This document shows, in pieces, positions 1 through 5,751 of a stretch of 8,651 nucleotides of DNA; within the stretch, counting starts at the first letter, position 1, and each line of letters begins with the position of its first letter. The translations under genes and the position numbers were made by a program. Under the pieces are notes generated by a model. The model searched no databases and was not told the DNA's origin. It was given only the letters and a program-made list of their open reading frames with translations. The stretch comes from Gammaproteobacteria bacterium (GTDB lineage: Bacteria > Pseudomonadota > Gammaproteobacteria > Chromatiales > Chromatiaceae), in assembly GCA_013041975.1 (NCBI GenBank), contig JABDQZ010000207.1:1-8651 (forward strand). Reading direction: 5' to 3'.

Positions 1-444
1 GGTACGAAGAATAATATGTTCATTAATGATTGCCCGCACAACCTCCTCACCTGCCCACTTACTTTGACCATATACACCCAATGGTGATACTGGATCATCT
101 TCATCATAGGGCGTGGGATGACTACCATCGAATACGTAGTCTGTTGATATATGGATAAAAGGGATGCCTTGTGCTTTACAGGATTCAGCCAGGTGCTGCG
201 CACCATCACGGTTAATGGCATAAGCCTGGTCACTATCCTCTTCTGCTTTATCCACGGCAGTATATGCAGCTGCGTTGATAACGATATCCGGCTTTATTTC
301 AGTAATGCACTGCTTGACCTGGTCTGCTTTTCGAATATCCAGCTTATCTCGACCAAACGAGATAACCTCATGTAAACTCTGCTCTCCCTCAAGAATTAGT
401 TCAGTAGCTACCTGGCCAGATTTACCAGCAACGAGTATCTTCAT
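1..444 (-). CDS. rfbD: dTDP-4-dehydrorhamnose reductase (RmlD/RfbD), 3' end cut off by the window edge
   Basis: This enzyme makes the final NAD(P)H-dependent reduction of dTDP-4-dehydro-6-deoxy-L-mannose to dTDP-L-rhamnose in the cytoplasm. I translated it by hand from the ATG at 444-442: 148 residues are visible and the frame stays open to base 1, so about half of a protein of roughly 290-300 residues is missing. The N-terminus MKILVAGKSGQVA carries the Rossmann nucleotide-binding glycines (G7, G10). NAAAYTAVDKAE follows at about 57-68, then STDYVFDG at 100-107, and YGQSK at 125-129 supplies the SDR-type Tyr125 and Lys129; Thr101 would complete the catalytic triad. These motifs and their spacing match RmlD rather than the related RmlB. 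A strong Shine-Dalgarno GAGGAG (456-451) lies 6 nt before the ATG. The gene starts 21 nt after the rmlC stop, so the two are probably co-transcribed. Confidence 0.95.
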   Translation of the reverse strand, partial: MKILVAGKSGQVATELILEGEQSLHEVISFGRDKLDIRKADQVKQCITEIKPDIVINAAAYTAVDKAEEDSDQAYAINRDGAQHLAESCKAQGIPFIHISTDYVFDGSHPTPYDEDDPVSPLGVYGQSKWAGEEVVRAIINEHIILRT

Positions 445-465
445 GTTACGCTCCTCGCTGCTCGT

Positions 466-1026
466 CTAGTCGCCTGTATAAACAGGTAGTTTGTCTTCGG
501 GAATGTCTGCAAGAACCTGCGCCTGGTCATCTTTTTCTGAAATAGTGGGATTCACCACAGGCCAAGGAATTTCCAATGCCGGATCACTCCAAAGTACAGA
601 GCCTTCATCATCCGCATGGTAATAGTCAGTACACTTGTACTCAAAGTCAGCAAACTCTGAAATGACACAAAAGCCATGCGCAAAACCAGGGGGGATAAAA
701 AACTGAAAATGGTTCTGATCACTGAGAATCGTCCAGGCCGCTTTTCCGAAAGTTGGAGATCCAATGCGTATATCTACCGCCACATCAAACACGCTACCCC
801 TGACAACGCGCACCAGCTTGCCCTGTGGGTGGTTTAGCTGGTAATGCAGACCACGCAAAACCCCCTGAGTTGATCGCGAATGATTATCCTGCACAAAACC
901 GTAATCAACGCCTGACTCCCGGTATCGCTGTTCTGAATAGGTTTCTATAAAAAACCCCCTCGAGTCACCAAACACTCTGGGTTCAATCTGTAAAACACCG
1001 GGTAAATTTGTTTTTAAAACATTCAT
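466..1026 (-). CDS. rfbC: dTDP-4-dehydrorhamnose 3,5-epimerase (RmlC/RfbC)
   Basis: This cupin-fold enzyme epimerises C3 and C5 of dTDP-4-dehydro-6-deoxy-D-glucose, the third step of dTDP-L-rhamnose synthesis. With the ATG at 1026-1024 the protein has 186 residues, the usual RmlC length. Family motifs are clear: RVFGDSRGFF near 17-26, QDNHSRS near 46-52, RGLHYQ with the expected catalytic base His61, IPPGFAHGF at about 111-119, EYKCTDYY with the expected catalytic Tyr130, and SEKD near 163-166 providing the Asp partner of the His dyad. The frame can be extended two codons to a TTG at 1032, but AGAGG at 1038-1034 is 7 nt from the ATG and only about 1 nt from the TTG, so I chose the ATG. The gene lies between rmlB (83-nt gap) and rmlD (21-nt gap). 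No damage is visible. Confidence 0.96.
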   Translation of the reverse strand: MNVLKTNLPGVLQIEPRVFGDSRGFFIETYSEQRYRESGVDYGFVQDNHSRSTQGVLRGLHYQLNHPQGKLVRVVRGSVFDVAVDIRIGSPTFGKAAWTILSDQNHFQFFIPPGFAHGFCVISEFADFEYKCTDYYHADDEGSVLWSDPALEIPWPVVNPTISEKDDQAQVLADIPEDKLPVYTGD

Positions 1027-1033
1027 ATTCAAA

Positions 1034-1038
1034 CCTCT
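1034..1038 (-). promoter_or_regulatory. Shine-Dalgarno of rfbC that decides its start codon
   Basis: AGAGG reads on the minus strand 7 nt upstream of the ATG at 1026-1024. The competing in-frame TTG at 1032-1030 would sit almost on top of it, so the ATG is the better start and the protein loses two N-terminal residues relative to the longest frame. Confidence 0.7.
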
Positions 1039-1043
1039 AAATA

Positions 1044-1060
1044 AAATCGGATATCGATTT
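1044..1060. repeat. Inverted repeat, 6-bp arms with a 5-nt spacer, upstream of rfbC
   Basis: AAATCG and CGATTT are perfect inverted arms separated by GATAT. In the minus-strand transcript they would form a small hairpin ending 5 nt before the rfbC Shine-Dalgarno. A hairpin modulating rfbC translation or a protein-binding site are both possible; the arms are short and AT-rich, so chance is also possible. Confidence 0.35.
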
Positions 1061-1091
1061 CAAGCAGCTCATTTAGATACTATCCGTAATC

Positions 1092-1106
1092 GTTAATGCC
1101 ATTAAC
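1092..1106. repeat. Near-perfect 15-bp palindrome just after rfbB
   Basis: GTTAATG and CATTAAC are exact inverted 7-mers around a single central C. The element starts 3 nt past the rfbB stop codon in the transcription direction. With a 5-nt loop it could fold as a 5-bp RNA hairpin, but no U-run follows, so it does not look like an intrinsic terminator. Its symmetry resembles an operator-type DNA site; no regulator can be named. Confidence 0.4.
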
Positions 1107-1109
1107 AAG

Positions 1110-2174
1110 CTACGAGGCCATCCCCAAACGTTCACCCTGGTAACTCCCATCGAGCACTCTTGTCCACCAGGTTTCATTATCAAGGTACCAGCTTACGGTT
1201 TTACGAATACCTGACTCGAAGGTTTCATCGGGTACCCAGTTAAGCTCCTGCTTGATTTTATTGGCATCGATAGCATAACGCACATCATGCCCCGGGCGAT
1301 CTGCCACGTAGGTAATCAGTTCTTCATATTTACTGATGCCATTTGGGTGATCAGGCCTTAAATCATCGAGTATCGCGCAAACGGTTTTGACCACTTCGAG
1401 GTTTGTCATCTCATTATGCCCCCCAATGTTATAGGTCTCACCATCTTTGCCTTCAAAAACCACTTTAACCAGTGCCCTGGCATGATCTTCAACGTACAGC
1501 CAGTCACGAATCTGGTCACCTTTGCCGTAAATCGGGAGTGGCTTGCCGCTGAGTGCATTAAGCGTTACCAGTGGAATCAATTTTTCCGGGAACTGGTAAG
1601 GTCCATAGTTGTTGGAACAATTGGTAATGACTACTGGAAACTTGTAGGTACGGTTCCAGGCGCGTACCAGGTGGTCTGAACTGGCCTTGGAAGCCGAGTA
1701 TGGTGAACTTGGCGCATACGGTGTGGTTTCGGTAAACAGGTCGTCAGTGCCCTCCAGGTCACCGTATACCTCATCCGTGGAGATATGATGAAACCGGAAA
1801 TTCCCCTTCTTTTCATCATCAAGTTTGAGCCAGTACTGGCGTGCTGTTTCCAGCATCACGTACGTGCCCACGACATTGGCCTGGATAAACTCGGCAGGGC
1901 CATCAATAGAACGATCTACGTGTGACTCGGCTGCCAGGTGCATTACCTTGTCCGGCCTGTGAGTCTCAAACACGCGAGCCATTTCGTTAAAATCGCAAAC
2001 ATCAACCCGCTCAAATGAGTAAAGTGGATTTGAAGAAATATTCTCCAGAGACTCAAGGTTACCTGCATAAGTGAGTTTATCGACATTTACGACTTCATAA
2101 CCAAGGTCATCGATAAGGTGCCTGATGACTGCTGAACCAATAAAGCCTGCGCCACCGGTAACTAAGATTTTCAT
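1110..2174 (-). CDS. rfbB: dTDP-glucose 4,6-dehydratase (RmlB/RfbB)
   Basis: RmlB converts dTDP-D-glucose to dTDP-4-dehydro-6-deoxy-D-glucose with a tightly bound NAD+, the second step to dTDP-L-rhamnose. The protein has 354 residues, normal for the family. It has the NAD-binding TGGAGFIG at 6-13, HLAAESHVDRSI at 79-90, the dehydratase signature STDEVYGDL at 132-140 (Thr133, Asp134 and Glu135 being the expected catalytic residues), and YSASK at 159-163 with Tyr159 and Lys163. NCSNNYGPYQFPEKLIPL (185-202) and GDQIRDWLYVEDH (219-231) are typical RmlB substrate-binding stretches. The ATG overlaps the stop of the upstream sulfotransferase in an ATGA arrangement, and AAAGG lies 7 nt before it, so translation is probably coupled. 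The order here is B-C-D, with RmlA absent from the window. The sequence appears intact. Confidence 0.98.
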   Translation of the reverse strand: MKILVTGGAGFIGSAVIRHLIDDLGYEVVNVDKLTYAGNLESLENISSNPLYSFERVDVCDFNEMARVFETHRPDKVMHLAAESHVDRSIDGPAEFIQANVVGTYVMLETARQYWLKLDDEKKGNFRFHHISTDEVYGDLEGTDDLFTETTPYAPSSPYSASKASSDHLVRAWNRTYKFPVVITNCSNNYGPYQFPEKLIPLVTLNALSGKPLPIYGKGDQIRDWLYVEDHARALVKVVFEGKDGETYNIGGHNEMTNLEVVKTVCAILDDLRPDHPNGISKYEELITYVADRPGHDVRYAIDANKIKQELNWVPDETFESGIRKTVSWYLDNETWWTRVLDGSYQGERLGMAS

Positions 2175-3169
2175 TGTAATACCTTTAATTCTGTATATTT
2201 TTCATTGGCAGCCTGTTGTGACTGCTTACTCTCCGCCAAAACCTGCGAGTGAAATTCAGGCCATGGCACTTTGTTTCCCGTTATCTTTTCAAGTTGTTTC
2301 ACATCTTCAGCAAAATGCAAAATCAGTTTGTTTTTGGCCTGCTGAGATGGACCTTCCTGAGTGGAAGCTTTTTTAATGTTCTTCTGCTCATACAGGTACC
2401 TGATACGAATACGTAAATTCTCGGGCAGCCTATCCCAGACGAAGCGAAAAATCGAATTCGATTTTAATGCTTCGCGCCATCTCTCAGGAATAATACGCTG
2501 GGTACCACCTTTGTGATAAACCTTGCCGATATTCGCTGGTATATGATCATTATCAGCAATGCCTATAAAATTAATAATCTGCCTGTAAACCTCTTCGGGT
2601 TCTGCCGTCAAATCATCCATGTACACTACCTTTAGCTGCTCTTTGGGAAAATACTTTAAAAACTCACCCAGAATTCTCCCATATTCACTCCAGACGAGGT
2701 AATGGCCACTTTCGTCTTCATCCGTATTATCCGGTTTTGTGACTGGCATTGTCATACGCGCACCCTGCAAGGCTTCGGGTTTGAGTAGTGCCTCGACTGC
2801 TGCGTCAAAATCCCTGCCATCATTTCCGCGTCTAACCGACATAGTGTAGTGAGAATAACTACGGTCGATTGGATTTCTTAACAATGCAATCAAACGAACA
2901 TCCGGCATCATTTTATGGATTCTTGCCGGTGTTAAGTGATTACCCATGTACTGAGGACTGGCAGTTCCCCAAAACAGGTCATGCGGAGCACCTTCAAAAT
3001 ATTCATCAACAAAATTATCCCAACCAGCATAGTAGAGTTCATCTTTACTGAAAAATGGTGCTTCCTTGGCCGATGACATGAATATCTTTGCATGTGGTTT
3101 CAAATATTTATACAAAGAGGTGGTCGCTGATTTCTGCGCACCGATGATGATAAAGTCGAGCTTCTTCAT
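2171..3169 (-). CDS. PAPS-dependent sulfotransferase, likely acting on a surface polysaccharide
   Basis: This 332-residue cytoplasmic protein is predicted to move a sulfuryl group from 3'-phosphoadenylyl sulfate to a sugar acceptor. The N-terminal IIGAQKSATTSLYKYL (8-23) is the 5'-phosphosulfate-binding loop, with Lys13 as the expected catalytic lysine. RLIALLRNPIDRSYSHY (92-108) is the 3'-phosphate-binding segment with Arg98 and Ser104 or Ser106. EYGRILGEFLKYFPKEQLKVVYMDDL (in pieces between 162 and 186) with NFIGI (200-204), then KGGTQR (220-225), follow the order seen in heparan N-sulfotransferase-like members of the sulfotransferase superfamily. No signal peptide or membrane helix is seen. 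Its ATG shares one base with the flippase stop (TAATG), and its stop overlaps the rmlB start by 4 nt, so it is firmly inside the operon. The acceptor is unknown; a sugar of the rhamnose-containing repeat unit is an inference from context. A GGGG run 7 nt upstream may serve as a weak ribosome site. Confidence 0.9.
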   Translation of the reverse strand: MKKLDFIIIGAQKSATTSLYKYLKPHAKIFMSSAKEAPFFSKDELYYAGWDNFVDEYFEGAPHDLFWGTASPQYMGNHLTPARIHKMMPDVRLIALLRNPIDRSYSHYTMSVRRGNDGRDFDAAVEALLKPEALQGARMTMPVTKPDNTDEDESGHYLVWSEYGRILGEFLKYFPKEQLKVVYMDDLTAEPEEVYRQIINFIGIADNDHIPANIGKVYHKGGTQRIIPERWREALKSNSIFRFVWDRLPENLRIRIRYLYEQKNIKKASTQEGPSQQAKNKLILHFAEDVKQLEKITGNKVPWPEFHSQVLAESKQSQQAANEKYTELKVLQ

Positions 3170-4494
3170 TACATTGCCCCAGCCAGTCGTTGCATGGCAT
3201 TTAAGTGATAAAGTGAAAAAATAAGAGATGTCAGGTTTTTAATGACCAATGCCGCTGCATAGGCTACGGCCACACCAGTCACGCCGTATGGATTGCCAAG
3301 TAAAAAAATCATGGCCATCAGTGTGAGTGTGGTTGTCAGGTGAATGTAAAATTCCTGTTTTTCCTGGTGAATCATATTCATCATGAAGCCAACCAGGCCA
3401 GTGGCTGCATTGATTGTCTGGCCAACAACAAGTATCCACAGGATTTCTTTACCGGCTTTAAATTCTTCGCCGAACATTCCTAGCATCGGCTCTGCAAACA
3501 CAGTGAATACGATCAGCATGGGAATAAAAATTAACATCGATAACTTCTGGGAATGCTTTAATCCCTGCTTAAGGGCTTCAACGTCATTATTGGCAAAATC
3601 CCTGGCAAATTTTGGTGCGAACAAACTGGCCAGAGTCACTAAAATAATCGATGCAAAAGCAATCAGGCGATAAGCTACGCCAAAGACACCGATTTCTTCA
3701 GTTGTTGCAAATTGTGGTAATAATATAATCGGCATGTTCATGAACCACATGTTCAGCAAGCCACTTCCCCAAAATGGCAACAAGCTTCGATTGAATAAAG
3801 CCGGCACTTCTTCCTCATCAGTTTTTAGGCTTTGTGCCTTGAAGTGTAACAACATCCATAGCATAACCATGGTCACAACAATCATCAGTATCAGATGGAG
3901 CACCAGATAACCCTGTGCGCTTATGTCCCAGTCGTATAGATGCAAGATCCCCAGTACCGTTAGCACTGCCAGTGGCAGCAAGGCAGTCTCTGCAGTCAGT
4001 GCCAGGTTGACCTGACGAATGCCTTTGAGTGCTTCTGAAAGGACTCGAATTATCGTAAAGGCAACCGCTGAAAGGGCTGACAATGTCAGTATCGTTTGGT
4101 AATCAATGCTCGAATTATTTGGTGAGACCAGGTCAGATATCAGCATCATCAGGAAAGCCAATAACACACCCGAAAGCAACAAGGTTTTAATAACACTCAG
4201 AGTAAACCTGATCGCCTGGTTTCTTTTCTTTCTGTCATCTTCCACCGACACAGTGCGTAGAACATGGTTAGGCATACCCAGGTCAGAAATACTGGCAAAC
4301 ATCATCATCCAGGACGTATAGAGTGAAAACACTCCCATGCCTGCAGCACCAAGCATGCGGCCCAGGATAACCGTCAACGAAAGTTGCAGCAGTAAGCCAA
4401 TGCCCCGGCTAAACAGCGCATTTATTGCTTTATGTAAGACAGATCGATTCACGTTGCTTTTAACCAATAAATTAATGTTATTTGCTATGAGCAA
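3169..4494 (-). CDS. Wzx-type polysaccharide flippase (MOP superfamily), start uncertain
   Basis: This hydrophobic protein of up to 441 residues resembles oligosaccharide flippases that move undecaprenyl-linked repeat units across the inner membrane. I count about 12 membrane segments, including regions near 33-54, 104-122, 134-152, 164-184, 194-217, 243-260, 268-290, 315-335, 345-370 and 385-420. The N-terminal SRGIGLLLQLSLTVILGRMLG and the C-terminal MFGEEFKAGKEILWIL (340-355) are typical of the family. The first possible codon is the TTG at 4494, directly after an in-frame stop; further candidates are TTG at codon 10 and GTG at codon 15 (4452). No in-frame ATG occurs before residue 47, which would cut into the first helix, and none of the candidates has a clear Shine-Dalgarno. 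The stop overlaps the sulfotransferase start by 1 nt. A promoter candidate lies about 115 nt upstream. The substrate cannot be read from sequence. Confidence 0.9.
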   Translation of the reverse strand: MLIANNINLLVKSNVNRSVLHKAINALFSRGIGLLLQLSLTVILGRMLGAAGMGVFSLYTSWMMMFASISDLGMPNHVLRTVSVEDDRKKRNQAIRFTLSVIKTLLLSGVLLAFLMMLISDLVSPNNSSIDYQTILTLSALSAVAFTIIRVLSEALKGIRQVNLALTAETALLPLAVLTVLGILHLYDWDISAQGYLVLHLILMIVVTMVMLWMLLHFKAQSLKTDEEEVPALFNRSLLPFWGSGLLNMWFMNMPIILLPQFATTEEIGVFGVAYRLIAFASIILVTLASLFAPKFARDFANNDVEALKQGLKHSQKLSMLIFIPMLIVFTVFAEPMLGMFGEEFKAGKEILWILVVGQTINAATGLVGFMMNMIHQEKQEFYIHLTTTLTLMAMIFLLGNPYGVTGVAVAYAAALVIKNLTSLIFSLYHLNAMQRLAGAM

Positions 4495-4608
4495 CTAAGA
4501 TGCCAAATATCAGCTGTGATATAAAAATGAATAAAAACTTGCTTAAAAGGCGCTAAAAATACCTAAATTAGCGATAAAAGCCTGATTTAGTGAATTAGTG
4601 TCTGTCTC
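4495..4608 (-). other. AT-rich untranslated leader of the flippase operon
   Basis: This stretch lies between the promoter candidate and the first possible flippase codon. It holds no ORF start with ATG, no recognisable ribosome site and no ops/JUMPStart element. Within it, CGCTAA (4551-4556) and TTAGCG (4568-4573) are inverted 6-mers around an 11-nt loop, a possible small hairpin. CCTAAATTAG and CCTGATTTAG form an imperfect direct repeat at 4562-4590. Any regulatory role is inference. Confidence 0.35.
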
Positions 4609-4636
4609 AGTATAAAACGCGTCAGGCGTGTAACAA
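4609..4636 (-). promoter_or_regulatory. Sigma70-like promoter for the flippase-sulfotransferase-rml operon
   Basis: On the minus strand TTGTTA (4636-4631; 4 of 6 to TTGACA) is followed after 16 nt by TATACT (4614-4609; 5 of 6 to TATAAT). It sits in the only sizeable intergenic gap and points into the flippase gene, with a predicted start near 4602. It would let the second half of the locus be transcribed separately from the export genes. Confidence 0.5.
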
Positions 4637-4666
4637 GATGATAGCGAGAGAAAGACAGGCGTTTTG

Positions 4667-4722
4667 TGCAAATTGCGAATTTTTTATTCATCTCGCCCAG
4701 GCCAGTTTTTGCAATTTGCAAT
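4667..4722. repeat. Inverted repeat and tandem heptamer directly after the Wzz-like gene
   Basis: TGCAAATTGC (4667-4676) and GCAATTTGCA (4711-4720) are perfect 10-bp inverted arms, extendable by one wobble and two A-U pairs to about 13 bp, around a loop of 28 nt. The right arm is part of a perfect tandem repeat of TTGCAAT (4709-4715 and 4716-4722) that abuts the stop codon at 4723-4725. In the minus-strand RNA the hairpin would follow the stop at once. It lacks a trailing U-run, so it may stabilise the 3' end or be a protein site rather than a classical terminator. Confidence 0.45.
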
Positions 4723-5736
4723 TTAATCTACCCAGTCGTCCCCCTGGTAGGGTGTCTGAGGCTGGGTCGGCGTAACTTGCTGCTTGTCACCCGTTTTGGT
4801 TTTGTCATTCTCAGCCTGAGAGGCAGTATGTTTTTCCTGATATTCCTTAAGTCCGCTACGAAGGTTTTTTAATAAAACAAAACCTATACTGATCATCACA
4901 CCCAATAAAATCAGTCCAACAAAAGTCAAGGCTGCCCATTTTTTTCTTTGCGGGTAAGTCTTATAAATGGCAGGAAATGCGGGCTGGATGACCTCTAGAG
5001 GGTAGTCGCTACGGGCATACAACAATGACTCTGCCGCCAACTGTGTTTCCATCAGGCGATAGATAGAACGGTGCAACTCGATATTTTCAACTTCGTTTAA
5101 TCTTGCTTCCAGGTATTCCCTTCTTGCTTTAAGCTCTGAAGCATCGTTGTCACGAATGAAACGATTAAAACGCTCAACAAATTTATTGGCTAGCTGAGCC
5201 GACAATTCCGGGTCTCGTGTTTTAAAATTGATTCTTAATAGGCCTGATTCATCATCAGAATTCAGGCCACGAATAGCCTGGTTGAAAATCTGCCCAGCCT
5301 CACGAGGATCAGGTTTAAAGCCTTGTTCCCATTTTTTTTCCCTGGCATTCCAACGCTTGTGGAAAAGATAAGGTAACAAATTATTTTCTTCGATAAAGAG
5401 CTGGCTGAATTTCATGGAGCGCATTCGTGCCATAAGCCGGTCACGCTCATTGGAATGTGCTGCCTCGATGATAAAGTCATGTTCAATTAAACCCAGTGCA
5501 TCGCTGGCACGATAGTCTTTTGGTGACACTCCACCGGGTTTTTCCTTGATGTTAACCGCCACTACCGAGGTTGACATGTAAATATCATCAACCAGCTTGG
5601 AATAAGCAAACATGGCAACCGCACCAATCATGGCGACGATAAGGATACGGTATTTAAAACGCAGAATCGCATGCAGGTATTCAAGAAGATCTACTTCTTC
5701 TTCGATACCGTAAGGCATATTTTGATGATCCTTCAT
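4723..5736 (-). CDS. Wzz-type polysaccharide chain-length determinant (PCP family, no kinase domain)
   Basis: This is an inner-membrane polysaccharide co-polymerase of 337 residues that would set polymer length or assist export. A short cytoplasmic N-terminus with the family-typical EEEVDLLEYLHAI (12-24) leads to membrane segment 1 (about 30-48). A periplasmic domain follows, with RINFKTRDPELSAQLANKFV near 168-187 and a helical region about 198-240. A proline-bearing stretch QPAFPAIYKTYPQ (251-263) precedes membrane segment 2 (about 268-289), as in Wzz proteins. There is no Walker motif or tyrosine-kinase domain. After helix 2 comes an unusually long polar tail (290-337), rich in Lys, Gln, Thr and Pro and ending in DDWVD. 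The ATG is supported by ACAGGT 7 nt upstream. The gene begins 15 nt after the exporter stop, so both probably share a transcript. The pair resembles OtnA/OtnB of Vibrio capsule loci. Confidence 0.92.
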   Translation of the reverse strand: MKDHQNMPYGIEEEVDLLEYLHAILRFKYRILIVAMIGAVAMFAYSKLVDDIYMSTSVVAVNIKEKPGGVSPKDYRASDALGLIEHDFIIEAAHSNERDRLMARMRSMKFSQLFIEENNLLPYLFHKRWNAREKKWEQGFKPDPREAGQIFNQAIRGLNSDDESGLLRINFKTRDPELSAQLANKFVERFNRFIRDNDASELKARREYLEARLNEVENIELHRSIYRLMETQLAAESLLYARSDYPLEVIQPAFPAIYKTYPQRKKWAALTFVGLILLGVMISIGFVLLKNLRSGLKEYQEKHTASQAENDKTKTGDKQQVTPTQPQTPYQGDDWVD

Positions 5737-5751
5737 GTGATTGACCTGTTG

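Noticed and set aside
151..469. Plus-strand short frames across the rfbD region
   Set aside because: They are antisense to RmlD, whose NAD(P)-binding and YxxxK motifs read cleanly on the minus strand.
1027..1032. TTG start giving RmlC two more residues
   Set aside because: The Shine-Dalgarno at 1038-1034 would be about 1 nt from the TTG but is 7 nt from the ATG at 1026.
1070..1109. A promoter in the rfbB-rfbC gap (TTGTTA and TAGTAT on the minus strand)
   Set aside because: The spacing is 20 nt and the -10 match is only 4 of 6; not strong enough to call.
4667..4722. Intrinsic terminator after the Wzz-like gene
   Set aside because: The stem is AT-rich with a long loop and is followed by ACAAAACG rather than a U-run, so I list it only as a repeat.
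4495..4722. RfaH-type ops/JUMPStart element
   Set aside because: No GGCGGTAG-like sequence is present in this leader; the leader of the first operon lies outside the window.
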